DNA of 64,000 nucleotides from CAXBPY01 sp003455275 (lineage in GTDB: Bacteria > Bacteroidota > Bacteroidia > Chitinophagales > UBA10324), in assembly GCA_963977675.1 (NCBI GenBank), contig CAXBPY010000005.1:4989-68988 (forward strand). The letters are read 5' to 3'. Below, one piece after another: positions 8,608 to 18,241 of this stretch (the first letter of the stretch is position 1; the number at the start of each line of letters is the position of its first letter). Made by a program: the position numbers and the translations under genes. The notes under the pieces were generated by a model. That model worked only from the letters and a program-made list of their open reading frames with translations, made no database searches and was not told the DNA's origin.

Positions 8608-9462
8608 CTAATTCATTTTCACTTTTTTTCCGAGGTATCTTCTGAGTGCGTTCGCGAGAAGGTTTGCAAACAAAACTATCAATACAAGTACAAGTGCCGT
8701 TCCGTATGCCATATCCCGTGATTCTTTTATGTTGGTTCCGCTGGTGCTAAGGACATATAAATGATATGGAAGCGCCATCACTTGATCAAAAATTGAAGAT
8801 GGTAATTTGGGTAAATAATATGCGGCTACAGTAAAAAGAATTGGAGCGGTTTCGCCACTCACTCTTCCGATGGAAAGAATCAAACCGGTAATGATGTTCG
8901 GCATTGCTATCGGAAGAACTACACGGCTGATGGTTTGAAGTTTACTGGCCCCTAACCCATAACTGGCTAAACGGAAAGTATCGTTAACTGCTTTGAGCGA
9001 TTCTTCGGTTGTGCGAATAACAATTGGAAGAACAAGTAAACTGAGTGTGAGCGATCCTGCAAGAATTGAATCTCCAAATCCAAGTTTGTTGACAAAGAGC
9101 GACATACCAAACAATCCAAAAACTATTGAAGGAATTCCGGAAAGGTTATTTGTCATTACCTGCACAATTCTTTTCAGCCAGCCGTGGGGTGCATACTCGT
9201 GTATGAAAATTCCGCTCATCACACCTATGGGAAATGCGAACAGAATGCTGCCGGCTACTAAACAAAATGTTCCGATGATGGCCGGATAAATTCCTCCCTT
9301 TGTCATTCCATCTTCCGGCATTGAAGTTAGGAAAGTCCAATTAATAACTCTTGCTCCCTTATAAATTATAAATCCTAAGATGAGCACAAGAAATAGAACA
9401 ACAACAGAGCTCATAATTCGCAAGATCCAAAATGCTATTTGTTGTGCGATTCGTTTGTTCAT
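8608..9462 (-). CDS. pstA: Phosphate ABC transporter permease PstA
   Basis: 284 residues with about six membrane segments. The cytoplasmic coupling region (GLGASKLQTISRVVLPIAMPNIITG) matches the EAA loop of PstA/PstC permeases. It forms the inner-membrane channel with PstC. The start overlaps the end of pstC by four bases, the usual sign of translational coupling. Confidence 0.93.
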   Translation of the reverse strand: MNKRIAQQIAFWILRIMSSVVVLFLVLILGFIIYKGARVINWTFLTSMPEDGMTKGGIYPAIIGTFCLVAGSILFAFPIGVMSGIFIHEYAPHGWLKRIVQVMTNNLSGIPSIVFGLFGMSLFVNKLGFGDSILAGSLTLSLLVLPIVIRTTEESLKAVNDTFRLASYGLGASKLQTISRVVLPIAMPNIITGLILSIGRVSGETAPILFTVAAYYLPKLPSSIFDQVMALPYHLYVLSTSGTNIKESRDMAYGTALVLVLIVLFANLLANALRRYLGKKVKMN

Positions 9463-10670
9463 GCTGCTACTCTTTGTTTGCGGCGATTCGAAATAAATTC
9501 AACTGCAAGATTTACTATAAGTGTGATCAGAAATAAAATGCAACCAAGTGTAAAAAGCGCCTCGTAATGCAACCCGCCTTGTGATGCTTCGCCGAGCTCT
9601 GCAGCAATAGTTGCTGGAATTGTTCTAACTGGTTGAAGCAGGGAGTGAGGAATGATTGCTGCATTACCGGTTACCATTAATACGGCCATTGTTTCACCGA
9701 TTGCACGGCCAATTCCAAGTATGGCGCCGGCAGTAATACCGGAAGAGGAATATGGAAGTATGACTTTGAAAATTGTTTGCCAGTGAGTAGCCCCGAGTGC
9801 TAGGCTTGCTTCTTTCATACTTCGAGGTGTGGTGCGAATGGCATCTTCAGAAATAGTGATAATAGTAGGGAGCGCCATTATCCCAAGAATAATACTTCCG
9901 GCAAATGCAGTTTCCCCGACCGGTAGATCAAAAAATTTTTGTATTTGCGGAACTACCACAACTAATCCAAAGAAACCATAAACTACCGAAGGAATTCCGG
10001 CAAGTAATTCAATTACGGGTTTAAGAATATTTCGTACTACAGGATTAGCCACCTCGGCCATATAAATAGCTGCTGCAAGTCCAAAAGGCAAAGCGAAAAG
10101 AATGGCAAACAGGCTAACCCAAAAAGTTCCAAGTAATAACGGAAGGGCACCCATAACAGCAACCGGTTGAGAGGTAGGAAACCATAATTTGCCAAAGAGA
10201 AAATCAGCTACTGTAATTTTTTCAACCGATAATATTTTCCCGGCAAAATTTTTATCAATGTATTTTTTTCCAACAAAGGCAACGATACCCGGAATACTAT
10301 CGACCACCTTGCTTATGCACTCATTAATATGTTCAAAGTTTTCACCAATCTGTTCTTCGGTGAAATAATTTGTAAGATCATCCATTCGAAAGAGTATGAT
10401 GCTATCATCTTTTCCGCCAAATTCTTTCCAATTTGTTTTTTCCTGATCATAAATCACTTTCACTTCTTCGGCACTTAAATGCTGAATCGGATTTGATTTG
10501 TTTACTGCCATCACGAATCCTTCTTCGGTAGGCGATGAGCCAAACAAACCGATTCCTTCTTTGAAAAGGAAGAATACAATCAGGATTACAATAATGCTTG
10601 TTATTGATCCGCTTAAATAAAGCAGCGCGGTCACTACCTGGTTGAATATTTTCGAAATGATATTTTTCAT
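9459..10670 (-). CDS. pstC: Phosphate ABC transporter permease PstC with a PstS-like periplasmic insert
   Basis: 403 residues, about 80 more than E. coli PstC. The first membrane segment (about 14-42) is followed by a periplasmic insert (about 52-148), then the standard permease core with EAA-type loop LALGATHWQTIFKVILP. The insert resembles part of a PstS-type phosphate-binding protein: NPIQHLSAEEVKVIYDQ, then TNWKEFGGKDD, then SIPGIVAFVGKKYID, which match the usual L..e.v..IF.G...NWkevGG and PGaIGyvg..Y landmarks. The SGT phosphate-binding motif is not evident. It is the first gene of the operon. No separate pstS lies in the window; the next upstream gene is unrelated and divergent. Confidence 0.9.
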   Translation of the reverse strand: MKNIISKIFNQVVTALLYLSGSITSIIVILIVFFLFKEGIGLFGSSPTEEGFVMAVNKSNPIQHLSAEEVKVIYDQEKTNWKEFGGKDDSIILFRMDDLTNYFTEEQIGENFEHINECISKVVDSIPGIVAFVGKKYIDKNFAGKILSVEKITVADFLFGKLWFPTSQPVAVMGALPLLLGTFWVSLFAILFALPFGLAAAIYMAEVANPVVRNILKPVIELLAGIPSVVYGFFGLVVVVPQIQKFFDLPVGETAFAGSIILGIMALPTIITISEDAIRTTPRSMKEASLALGATHWQTIFKVILPYSSSGITAGAILGIGRAIGETMAVLMVTGNAAIIPHSLLQPVRTIPATIAAELGEASQGGLHYEALFTLGCILFLITLIVNLAVEFISNRRKQRVAA

Positions 10671-10725
10671 TCTGAAACTGCTACTGCAAATTTCTCACAG
10701 GAGCAAACATGCAGTTAGAACCAAA

Positions 10726-10763
10726 TGTTAAGATATTGTTAAGAGTATTAAGAAAATGTTATC
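10726..10763 (-). promoter_or_regulatory. Candidate Pho-box-like direct repeat upstream of pstC
   Basis: Two exact TGTTAAGA copies start at 10726 and 10737, 11 bp apart. A TTAAG follows at 10748 and TGTTATC at 10757. On the strand of pstC the core reads TTAACA twice with an 11-bp period, about 60 bp upstream of the start. Known PhoB/PhoP sites are also 11-bp direct repeats, and the Gram-positive core is TTAACA. Assignment here rests on resemblance and position only. Confidence 0.4.
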
Positions 10764-10873
10764 AAAATAAATTTTGGCATTTTTCTCATTCATGCTGAGG
10801 ATAAACGATTGTAAAAAAGCATAAATTTTTTTTATCAGTTTCTATTTTTATCTCAACTAAAAATTTTTCATGT

Positions 10874-11332
10874 ATGAGAAGGACAATTTTTCCAACCTTT
10901 CTTGTTTTGTTTTTTGGGATTCAATTATCAAGTGCACAAAACAATTTGAATAGTAACTACAGCAAGAATCCGGAGTGGATTCAGATGATGGACAACCCGA
11001 ATGTGAACTACTATGAAGCGGTGAAAGCTTACAATGAATATTGGAAGAACCGTGAGAAGCCCGGCGAACTGGAAGAGAGCACTATGAATAGTAAAGAGAA
11101 GATGAAAGAATACAAACGAGAACACAAGCATGATGGAGATAAAAAACCTTTATCAGATAAGGAGAAAAAAGAATTGCAGGAGAAGGAGAATATGATTTAT
11201 CAAATCAAGCGATTCGAAAACTGGATGCTTACAGTAAAACCTTATGTGCAGGAAGACGGGCGGATTCTTTCGCAAGCAGAGATTGATGCAATTTCTGAGA
11301 AGCAGAAACAGGAAGCATCTCAACAGAAATAA
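10874..11332 (+). CDS. Small secreted protein of unknown function
   Basis: 152 residues. A clear signal peptide (RRTIFPTFLVLFFGIQLSSA) precedes a mature part starting QNNLNSNYSKNPEW. The rest is highly charged and helical, with Lys/Glu-rich segments and a central EHKHDGDKK, so a periplasmic helical protein is likely. I do not recognise the family. It lies 46 bp upstream of the giant T9SS protein in the same direction, so the two may be co-transcribed. A role linked to that protein's export or anchoring is possible but unproven. Confidence 0.7.
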   Translation: MRRTIFPTFLVLFFGIQLSSAQNNLNSNYSKNPEWIQMMDNPNVNYYEAVKAYNEYWKNREKPGELEESTMNSKEKMKEYKREHKHDGDKKPLSDKEKKELQEKENMIYQIKRFENWMLTVKPYVQEDGRILSQAEIDAISEKQKQEASQQK

Positions 11333-11378
11333 ATATTCTGAAAAAAATTCTCTCTTCAATCAACACAAAAAATTCCCT

Positions 11379-14300
11379 ATGAATCATAAAAATTTTTTCA
11401 AAAAAATTTTACTGCTAGTTGCAGTTTCATTTTTCGCTTTTCACTTTTCATTTTCTCAATCCGCTAACTGGACACCCGTTTCTCCGAGCGTGTTCCCAAC
11501 CAATGTGAGCGGACAGATAAACGGAATCAGCCGTGTAAGCCAGTTGAAATTTCATCCAACGAACTCGAGTAAACTTTATGCAGTAAGTGCGCGCGGCGGA
11601 TTATTTGTTTCAACTGACGGCGGAAACAACTGGACGCTTGCTCCCGGCTGCGACCCAATGCCATCGAATCGATTTGCTTCTGTGTGCGTTGATTTCACAA
11701 ACGATCAAACTATTTATCTCGGCACCGGAGACCACAATTATTACTACAACGGAACAGGAGTGTGGAAGAGCACAAATGGAGGAATCACTTTCACACAAAC
11801 TTCTCTCAACAACAAAATGATTGTAGAGTTGATTATGGATCCAAATAATAATCAGGTGATTGTTGCTGCGACCAACAGCGGCATTTACAAAACCACAAAC
11901 GGAGGAACTACATGGACTTTGAAATCAACGGCGCGTGCATTCGATGATTTGAAAATGAAAGCTAATACAGGAACGAGAACTCTTTATGCGGCAACTACCG
12001 ACACCGGATTTTTCCGCTCTACAGATTTCGGTGAAACATGGACTCAAATAAATTCGGGCATCACTCTTCCTTCAGGAATCACGAATGGCGGCGGTTGCAG
12101 AATAGGTGTAACACCAAACGACAGCAATTGCATTTATTTTGGAATGGTAACCACAGGCGGAATCATTTACAAAAGCACCAATGGCGGAACCAGTTTTTCC
12201 CTCGTGAAAACATCCGGTTCGCCTTATCTCACTTACTACACCAACAGTGCAACAGATGTGGGTCAGGGCGATTACAATTTTGGAATTGGAGTTGATCGTA
12301 CTAATAAAAACACAGTTTACCTCTGTGCTCACGCGGTTTGGAAGAGCACTGATGGCGGAGTAACATGGACTCAACTTACTGACTGGTGGGTGAAGTGTCA
12401 TACCGATATGCACCAGATTATTATGAGCCCTTACAATACTGCGCAGGTATGGGATATGAATGATGGTGGTGTGTGGCTCAGCACTGACGGAGGAAATACC
12501 TGGACACCAAAGAGTGATGGAATAAATGGTTATGAAATTTATCATGGCTCTTGCAGCCCGACACGCAAGGACATGTATTCAATCGGAACGCAGGACAATG
12601 GCGAGTTGTATGCAACATCGAGCGGATGGTTTACCAATCGCGGCGGCGATTGGCAATCAACTTCTTCATTTGATTTCCGGCCGAACAGTTCAATGGTTTA
12701 TTACTACAAACCGGACTGGGGAACTGTTCCTGTTCCTAAACGCAGAGTGGTAACCGGCAGCGATGCAACTTACGGCTACCCCGGCACAACCATGAGTGCT
12801 ATTGCTTTTTACAGAGCGAATCCTGATTTAGCGTTTGGTGCTACTTCAGATATTTACAGAACTACGAATCTCACAGCAGCTACTCCAACCTGGACACAGA
12901 TTTCTTCTTTCAACAAAACAATCATGGCGGTGCATGTTCACTATGGAGATCCGAATCGCGTGTATGTGATCACTAGTGATCAGTTAATTTATGTAACAAC
13001 GAATGCTCTCGCTGCCACTCCAACATGGACTTCATACGCGCTTCCAAACACCACTAACAACGCAGCCAACATCACTTCCATCAAATCGCAACTCAATACG
13101 ATTTATATCACAGCAAACACGAAAGCATACAAGAGTATTGACAATGGCGCAACATGGACTGACATTACTTACAATCTTCCTTCGGTAAATCAAGTCGACA
13201 TCATTGCTGATGAGTATTATTCTTCAAATCAATTAGTGTTTGTCGCGAGCAACAATGCCGTGTATTACAAAACAGGAGCTGCAACTACATGGACTATTTA
13301 CTCAACCAATCTTCCAAGCCGCACTTCTATTGTCGACATGGGAATCTTCAACGACAGCACAAGCAACACCATGCTTCGTGTGTTCACTTACGGAAGAGGA
13401 ACCTGGGAAACTCCGATTTCAAATCTGCGTGCACTCACCGCAAACTTCAGCGCGAACAGCACTACTCCTTGTACTGGCCAAACAGTTTCATTTTCGGATA
13501 ACTCAACCGGAAGTGTGACTTCTTGGACATGGTCATTCCCGGGCGGAACTCCGGCAACTTCTACTTCTCAAAATCCAACCGTTACTTATAACAGCGCAGG
13601 AATTTATTCTGTTACACTCACTGTGTCGAACGGAACAACCAACTCATCGCTTACAAGAACTAATTACATCAGCACGCTTGGAAACAATTTGAATGTGACT
13701 GAAAATTTTGAGGGAGGAACTTTCCCTTCAACCAATTGGAGCAATGTGGATGTTGGAAATAATTCACAGGCATGGACCCTGTACAATGGAGTTGGTGGAT
13801 TCGGTACAAGCAACAACTGCATGTATTTCTATAACTACGGGTGGGATGCAGCAGGCGCGCATGATGAATTGCTTACTCCGAAAATGAATGCGCAGAGTTA
13901 CAATTCTCTTACGCTGACTTTTGATGTAGCCTATCAGCCTTACTCCCTAACCAGTTATATAGATTCATTACAAGTTTTGATTTCAACTAACTGCGGAAAT
14001 TCTTTCACTCCTCTCTACACAAAATGGGGAAGCTCTCTTGCAACGGTGACCGGAACTAACACAAGTTCTTTTGTTCCCACTTCTGCACAATGGAGAACCG
14101 AAACCATTAACCTGAATTCTTACATCGGGCAAAGCATCATAGTTTCTTTCAGAAACATTGGACGCTATGGAAACAATATATTTATTGATAACATCAACTT
14201 CAATGCAACGGTACTTGCCAATGCCGGAGTGGATGCAACAATTTGTTCCGGAAGTTCCGCATCAATTGGAATGTCAGCAGTTAACGGGATCAATTATTCA

Positions 14301-17291
14301 TGGCTGCCAACAACTGGACTTAGCAATTCAGCGATTTCAAATCCAACTGCATCACCAACAGTAACTATAACTTATACGCTCACTGCAACTCACGCGAGTT
14401 CGGGAATCAGTGCAACAGACAATGTTGTTGTCACAGTAAATAATCTTTCAGTAAGCGGAATCACAGTGAATGAAAATTGTTTTGGAGGAAACAATGGAAC
14501 CATCACACTTACGGTGAATCCATCTTCCGGAAATTCTTATTCATGGAGTAATGGAGCAACCACACAAAATATTTCTTCACTTGTTGCTGGAAATTATTCT
14601 GTGACCGTAACCAACTCGAATACTTGTGTGCGAACACAATCTTTCAGCATTTCACAACCTGCTAACATTGCGATTTCTTTAACCCCAACCAACATCCCTT
14701 GTTTTGGTACAAGCACCGGCAGCATTTCTTCTTCAACAACAGGTGGAACACTTCCGTACTCATTTCACTGGAGCAATGGCGCCACCACACAGAATATTTC
14801 TTCACTTGCTGCAGGAAATTATTCACTTACTGTTACGGATGCTAATGGATGCACCAAGGTTTCTTCCACAAGTGTCAATCAATCATCAGCAATTAATGTT
14901 TCACTTTCGGGAACTAATGTTTTGTGTAACGGGGCGTCAACAGGCACGGTGACTTCGACTGTTACAGGTGGCACTTCTCCATATCTTTTTTTGTGGAGCA
15001 ATGGAGCAACCACTCAAAATATTTCTTCGATAACTGCAAACTCATATTCTGTTACAGTAACCGACGCTAATTCTTGTTCAGCTAATAATTCAATATCCGT
15101 TACGCAGCCGGGATCAATATTGTTATTGCTTGCCCCTTCAGCAGTTAATTGTTTCGGAGCTAGTAATGGAACAATTGTAACAAGTGCTTCCGGAGGAGTT
15201 TCTCCATACAGTTTTATTTGGAACACAGGGGCCACTGCACAGAACCTGACTTCGCTAACCGCCGGAAATTATTCCGTAACTATTACTGATGCGAATGGAT
15301 GTACAAAAACCAGTTCTACTGTTGTAACACAACCTTCTGTTCTTGTTGTGTCGCTTACAGCTGTTAATGTATCATGCAATGGTGCATCAACCGGATCAGT
15401 TAATTCAACTACTGCAGGCGGAACAGCTCCATTTAGTTATTTATGGAGTAATGGCGCTACATCAGCGAATATCTCAGGAGTCGGTGCAAACAATTATTCT
15501 ATTACAGTAAATGATTCTCATGGATGTGTAGCTAACAGTTCTATTTCAGTCACACAACCATCAGCCATTTCAATTTCTACCTCTTCGTCCAATGTAAATT
15601 GTTTCGGTGGAAATAATGGTTCGATATCAAATTCTGTTTCTGGTGGTGTTTCACCTTACAGCTATCTCTGGAATAACGGGGCAACAACTCTTAATTTGTC
15701 CTCGCTCGCAGCCGGAAATTATTCTTTAACAGTTACAGATAATAATAGTTGTACAAAAACTGTTTCTGTTTCTATTACACAACCTTCTTTGATGTCTTCA
15801 TCGCTGATAACTACTGCAGCATATTGCGGCAATTCAAATGGAAGTATCAGTACAACAGTTTCAGGTGGTACTTCGCCGTATGCATTTATGTGGAGCAATG
15901 GAGCAACCACTCAGAATATTTCTTCTCTTGCAATTGGAAATTATTCTGTTTCAATCACCGACTCAAAAGGATGCATGAACAGTAATTCATCAAGCATATC
16001 TAATGGAGGAAGTGCGCCATTTGTTGCACTTAATTCATCGCCCGCAACCTGCGGACAAAGTGATGGGTCAGTTTTTACATCTGTTACAGGCGGAACAGCT
16101 CCATTTATTTATCAATGGAATAATGGAAGCACAACACAAAGTCTTTCAAATATTCCTGCAGGTGTTTATTCTCTTATTGTGAATGATGCTGTGGGTTGCA
16201 GTGGAGGGTCATCAATTACAGTTTCATCTTCAGCAAATGTGCCCGCGCAACCTGCTTTTACAGCTTCTGTAAATTATGTGTGCAAAGGTCAATCGGGTTT
16301 TATTTATACAGTTGGTTCTGTGAGTGGAGCCACTTCTTATTTATGGTCAGTATCGAACGGCGCAACTATTTCTTCAGGACAAGGAACAAATTCCGTTAGC
16401 ATTGCTTTTTCTTCGACTGCAACTTCCTCAACAATAACATGCAGCGCTGTCAATTCATGTGGTAATGGAACACCATCTTCATTCAGCTACACCGTAGTCA
16501 CCGCCAAACCATCTGCTCCAACTTCCATTACGGGTAATACATCAAATTGTGCAAACACCACCGGAGTATTTACAGTAGGAACCGTTGTTAATGCTACAAC
16601 TTATACCTGGACAGTTCCGGCAAACACATCAATTATTTCCGGACAGGGAACATCCACTATCACACTTTCATTTTCTTCTGCATGGACTTCTGGTTCATTG
16701 AAAGTAAATGCAGGAAATTGTATTGGAGCAAGCACAAATTATTCAAAGAGTTTGGTGTCAAAACCACCAATCCCCGGAGCTATCACTGGTCCGGCATCAG
16801 TATGCGCAAATCAAACTGGTGTCGCCTATTCAATAGCGCCTGTACTTGGAGCAACAAGTTATACCTGGACAGTTCCGGCAAGCGCAACAATCATAAGCGG
16901 ACAGGGAACAACCGGAATTATTCTTAACTATGGATCAGGCGGGGGATATGTTCGTGTGAAAGCAAGCAACACTTGCGGAACAAGTGCAAACCGAAACCTG
17001 GCGATTACAATTACATGCAAGGTTGAGAAAGCAGAGAATGATTCATTAATAGAAATTTTCCCTAACCCGACTGAAGATTATGCAACACTTCGGTTTAGCA
17101 GTAAGAATGAAAAGGGAATATTGATTGAAGTAACAAATGTGCTTGGGCAAAAAATTATTTCAGATGAATACATGGCTTATGAAGGTGAAAACAATTATCC
17201 GTTAAACATGACAGGTTTTGCTAAAGGAACATACATTATTTACCTTAAAACGGAAGATGAGGTGATAGCAAAGAAATTAGAAGTTCAGTAG
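11379..17291 (+). CDS. Giant T9SS-exported adhesin-like protein: BNR/sortilin repeats, PKD, SprB repeats
   Basis: 1,970 residues from ATG 11379 (NHKNFFKKILLLVAVSFF signal). An in-frame extension upstream overlaps the preceding gene and lacks signal character. Domains in order: eight Asp-box repeats of the BNR/sortilin type (STDGGNNWT form, about 78-590), a PKD domain (about 688-767), an anchor-J/MAM-like jelly roll (about 771-941), another PKD-like module, eight SprB repeats of about 75 residues (about 1028-1623), three PKD-like modules (about 1626-1879), and a T9SS type A sorting domain (from IEIFPNPTED). It should cross the inner membrane by Sec and the outer membrane by T9SS, then be displayed or released. 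SprB repeats are known from the Flavobacterium gliding adhesin. A role in adhesion or gliding is inferred; the BNR head may bind glycans. Confidence 0.9.
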   Translation: MNHKNFFKKILLLVAVSFFAFHFSFSQSANWTPVSPSVFPTNVSGQINGISRVSQLKFHPTNSSKLYAVSARGGLFVSTDGGNNWTLAPGCDPMPSNRFASVCVDFTNDQTIYLGTGDHNYYYNGTGVWKSTNGGITFTQTSLNNKMIVELIMDPNNNQVIVAATNSGIYKTTNGGTTWTLKSTARAFDDLKMKANTGTRTLYAATTDTGFFRSTDFGETWTQINSGITLPSGITNGGGCRIGVTPNDSNCIYFGMVTTGGIIYKSTNGGTSFSLVKTSGSPYLTYYTNSATDVGQGDYNFGIGVDRTNKNTVYLCAHAVWKSTDGGVTWTQLTDWWVKCHTDMHQIIMSPYNTAQVWDMNDGGVWLSTDGGNTWTPKSDGINGYEIYHGSCSPTRKDMYSIGTQDNGELYATSSGWFTNRGGDWQSTSSFDFRPNSSMVYYYKPDWGTVPVPKRRVVTGSDATYGYPGTTMSAIAFYRANPDLAFGATSDIYRTTNLTAATPTWTQISSFNKTIMAVHVHYGDPNRVYVITSDQLIYVTTNALAATPTWTSYALPNTTNNAANITSIKSQLNTIYITANTKAYKSIDNGATWTDITYNLPSVNQVDIIADEYYSSNQLVFVASNNAVYYKTGAATTWTIYSTNLPSRTSIVDMGIFNDSTSNTMLRVFTYGRGTWETPISNLRALTANFSANSTTPCTGQTVSFSDNSTGSVTSWTWSFPGGTPATSTSQNPTVTYNSAGIYSVTLTVSNGTTNSSLTRTNYISTLGNNLNVTENFEGGTFPSTNWSNVDVGNNSQAWTLYNGVGGFGTSNNCMYFYNYGWDAAGAHDELLTPKMNAQSYNSLTLTFDVAYQPYSLTSYIDSLQVLISTNCGNSFTPLYTKWGSSLATVTGTNTSSFVPTSAQWRTETINLNSYIGQSIIVSFRNIGRYGNNIFIDNINFNATVLANAGVDATICSGSSASIGMSAVNGINYSWLPTTGLSNSAISNPTASPTVTITYTLTATHASSGISATDNVVVTVNNLSVSGITVNENCFGGNNGTITLTVNPSSGNSYSWSNGATTQNISSLVAGNYSVTVTNSNTCVRTQSFSISQPANIAISLTPTNIPCFGTSTGSISSSTTGGTLPYSFHWSNGATTQNISSLAAGNYSLTVTDANGCTKVSSTSVNQSSAINVSLSGTNVLCNGASTGTVTSTVTGGTSPYLFLWSNGATTQNISSITANSYSVTVTDANSCSANNSISVTQPGSILLLLAPSAVNCFGASNGTIVTSASGGVSPYSFIWNTGATAQNLTSLTAGNYSVTITDANGCTKTSSTVVTQPSVLVVSLTAVNVSCNGASTGSVNSTTAGGTAPFSYLWSNGATSANISGVGANNYSITVNDSHGCVANSSISVTQPSAISISTSSSNVNCFGGNNGSISNSVSGGVSPYSYLWNNGATTLNLSSLAAGNYSLTVTDNNSCTKTVSVSITQPSLMSSSLITTAAYCGNSNGSISTTVSGGTSPYAFMWSNGATTQNISSLAIGNYSVSITDSKGCMNSNSSSISNGGSAPFVALNSSPATCGQSDGSVFTSVTGGTAPFIYQWNNGSTTQSLSNIPAGVYSLIVNDAVGCSGGSSITVSSSANVPAQPAFTASVNYVCKGQSGFIYTVGSVSGATSYLWSVSNGATISSGQGTNSVSIAFSSTATSSTITCSAVNSCGNGTPSSFSYTVVTAKPSAPTSITGNTSNCANTTGVFTVGTVVNATTYTWTVPANTSIISGQGTSTITLSFSSAWTSGSLKVNAGNCIGASTNYSKSLVSKPPIPGAITGPASVCANQTGVAYSIAPVLGATSYTWTVPASATIISGQGTTGIILNYGSGGGYVRVKASNTCGTSANRNLAITITCKVEKAENDSLIEIFPNPTEDYATLRFSSKNEKGILIEVTNVLGQKIISDEYMAYEGENNYPLNMTGFAKGTYIIYLKTEDEVIAKKLEVQ
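14465..16245 (+). repeat. Eight tandem SprB-type coding repeats (about 225 bp each)
   Basis: Eight in-frame repeats each run from a Cys-containing CFG.NNG-like start through WSNGATTQNISSL and AGNYSVTVTD to a final SVTQP. Several copies stay close at DNA level around the TGGAGCAATGGAGCAACCAC segment (for example near 14545, 14770, 14995 and 15891). Confidence 0.85.
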
Positions 17292-17349
17292 AAGGTTTTT
17301 TCTGATGCAGCAAATTGAATTTTGCAGTCGTCATGAAAGAAAAACTTTT

Positions 17350-18159
17350 ATGAAAAAAATTTTCCGATTCATTTTACTTTCCTTCATCGCTATATTATTT
17401 TCTTCAAATAATTCTCAAGGTCAAATCCCTACCGCCGACATGGAAACCTGGCAGGAATCTCCTCTATCCGGAGAGAATCCCGTGGGATGGTGGACCTCAA
17501 ATGGCGATTTGCTTCCATACAATGTTTTGAAAGATTCAATTGAAAAGCATTCGGGAAATTATTCAGCGCAATTAACAAATATTGTTGGCGCATGGGGTTC
17601 CATGGGAACCGGATTTACTACGACAGTACATCCTGATTTTTTTACCGGCTACTATAAATTTTTGTTTCAAACTACTGACACAGCCACCATTTATTTAAAG
17701 CTTTACTATAATCATGTAGTGACGGACAGCGGACAGCTTATCATTGATTCTCCTGCAGCAAGCTGGACACAGTTTTCAATTTCACTTTCAGGTCAGAGTT
17801 CTCCTGTTGATTCGGCAGCTATAACTGTGGTTGCATGCAAGCATGTTCAGGATCAGTTCTGGATTGATGATCTGGATTTTTCAATGTCAAATTTTATTGC
17901 CGAAGAAAAAAATTATTCTTTTTCCATTTACCCTAATCCGGCTGATTCTAAGCTATTGATTGAACCGGTTCAGACATTGTCAAATGCAATTGACATAACT
18001 GATATTTTGGGAAGAAGGGTTATGCATTTATCTCCTGCCACATTTGAAAAAAATGACACTAAGAATTCTTTTACAGAACTTGATATATCAATAATTCCAC
18101 CTGGAATTTATTTTATTGAAATAGCCGGCGAGAAAAAAATGTTTATCATCCAAAGATGA
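17350..18159 (+). CDS. Small T9SS-exported protein, possibly carbohydrate-related (PCMD-like)
   Basis: 269 residues from ATG 17350 (KKIFRFILLSFIAILF signal); a longer reading from 17305 adds a charged, non-signal leader. After the signal comes IPTADMETWQ with a following NPVGWWTSNGD, a pattern seen in Bacteroidota jelly-roll and PCMD-type proteins. A central beta-rich region (TATIYLKLYYNHV, SWTQFSISL) looks like a carbohydrate-binding jelly roll. The C-terminal 80 residues are a T9SS type A sorting domain (FSIYPNPADSK, GIYFIEI). It follows the giant T9SS protein by 58 bp in the same direction. Substrate unknown. Confidence 0.78.
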   Translation: MKKIFRFILLSFIAILFSSNNSQGQIPTADMETWQESPLSGENPVGWWTSNGDLLPYNVLKDSIEKHSGNYSAQLTNIVGAWGSMGTGFTTTVHPDFFTGYYKFLFQTTDTATIYLKLYYNHVVTDSGQLIIDSPAASWTQFSISLSGQSSPVDSAAITVVACKHVQDQFWIDDLDFSMSNFIAEEKNYSFSIYPNPADSKLLIEPVQTLSNAIDITDILGRRVMHLSPATFEKNDTKNSFTELDISIIPPGIYFIEIAGEKKMFIIQR

Positions 18160-18241
18160 ATTCTCTTTTCATGAAGTTGAAAAAATAGCCGGTGATTCTG
18201 TGGTGCATACTACATTTACCGGCATTCCTCAACATTAATTC

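Noticed and set aside
11244..11378. Longer in-frame start of the giant T9SS protein
   Set aside because: The extension overlaps the preceding gene, is basic and lacks signal character; the ATG at 11379 begins a good signal peptide.
12072..12545. 157-aa open frame antisense to the giant T9SS gene
   Set aside because: It is fully inside a strongly supported gene on the other strand and shows no family motif or signal; similar shadows lie across most long genes here.
14465..16245. Regular repeats considered as a CRISPR array
   Set aside because: The period is about 225 bp, units are in frame and translate to SprB repeats; there are no unique spacers of constant length and no cas genes.
18185..18232. 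Possible terminator between the small T9SS gene and the first TlpA-like gene
   Set aside because: Only about eight imperfect pairs (GCCGGT with ACCGGC) with a long loop and no T-run.
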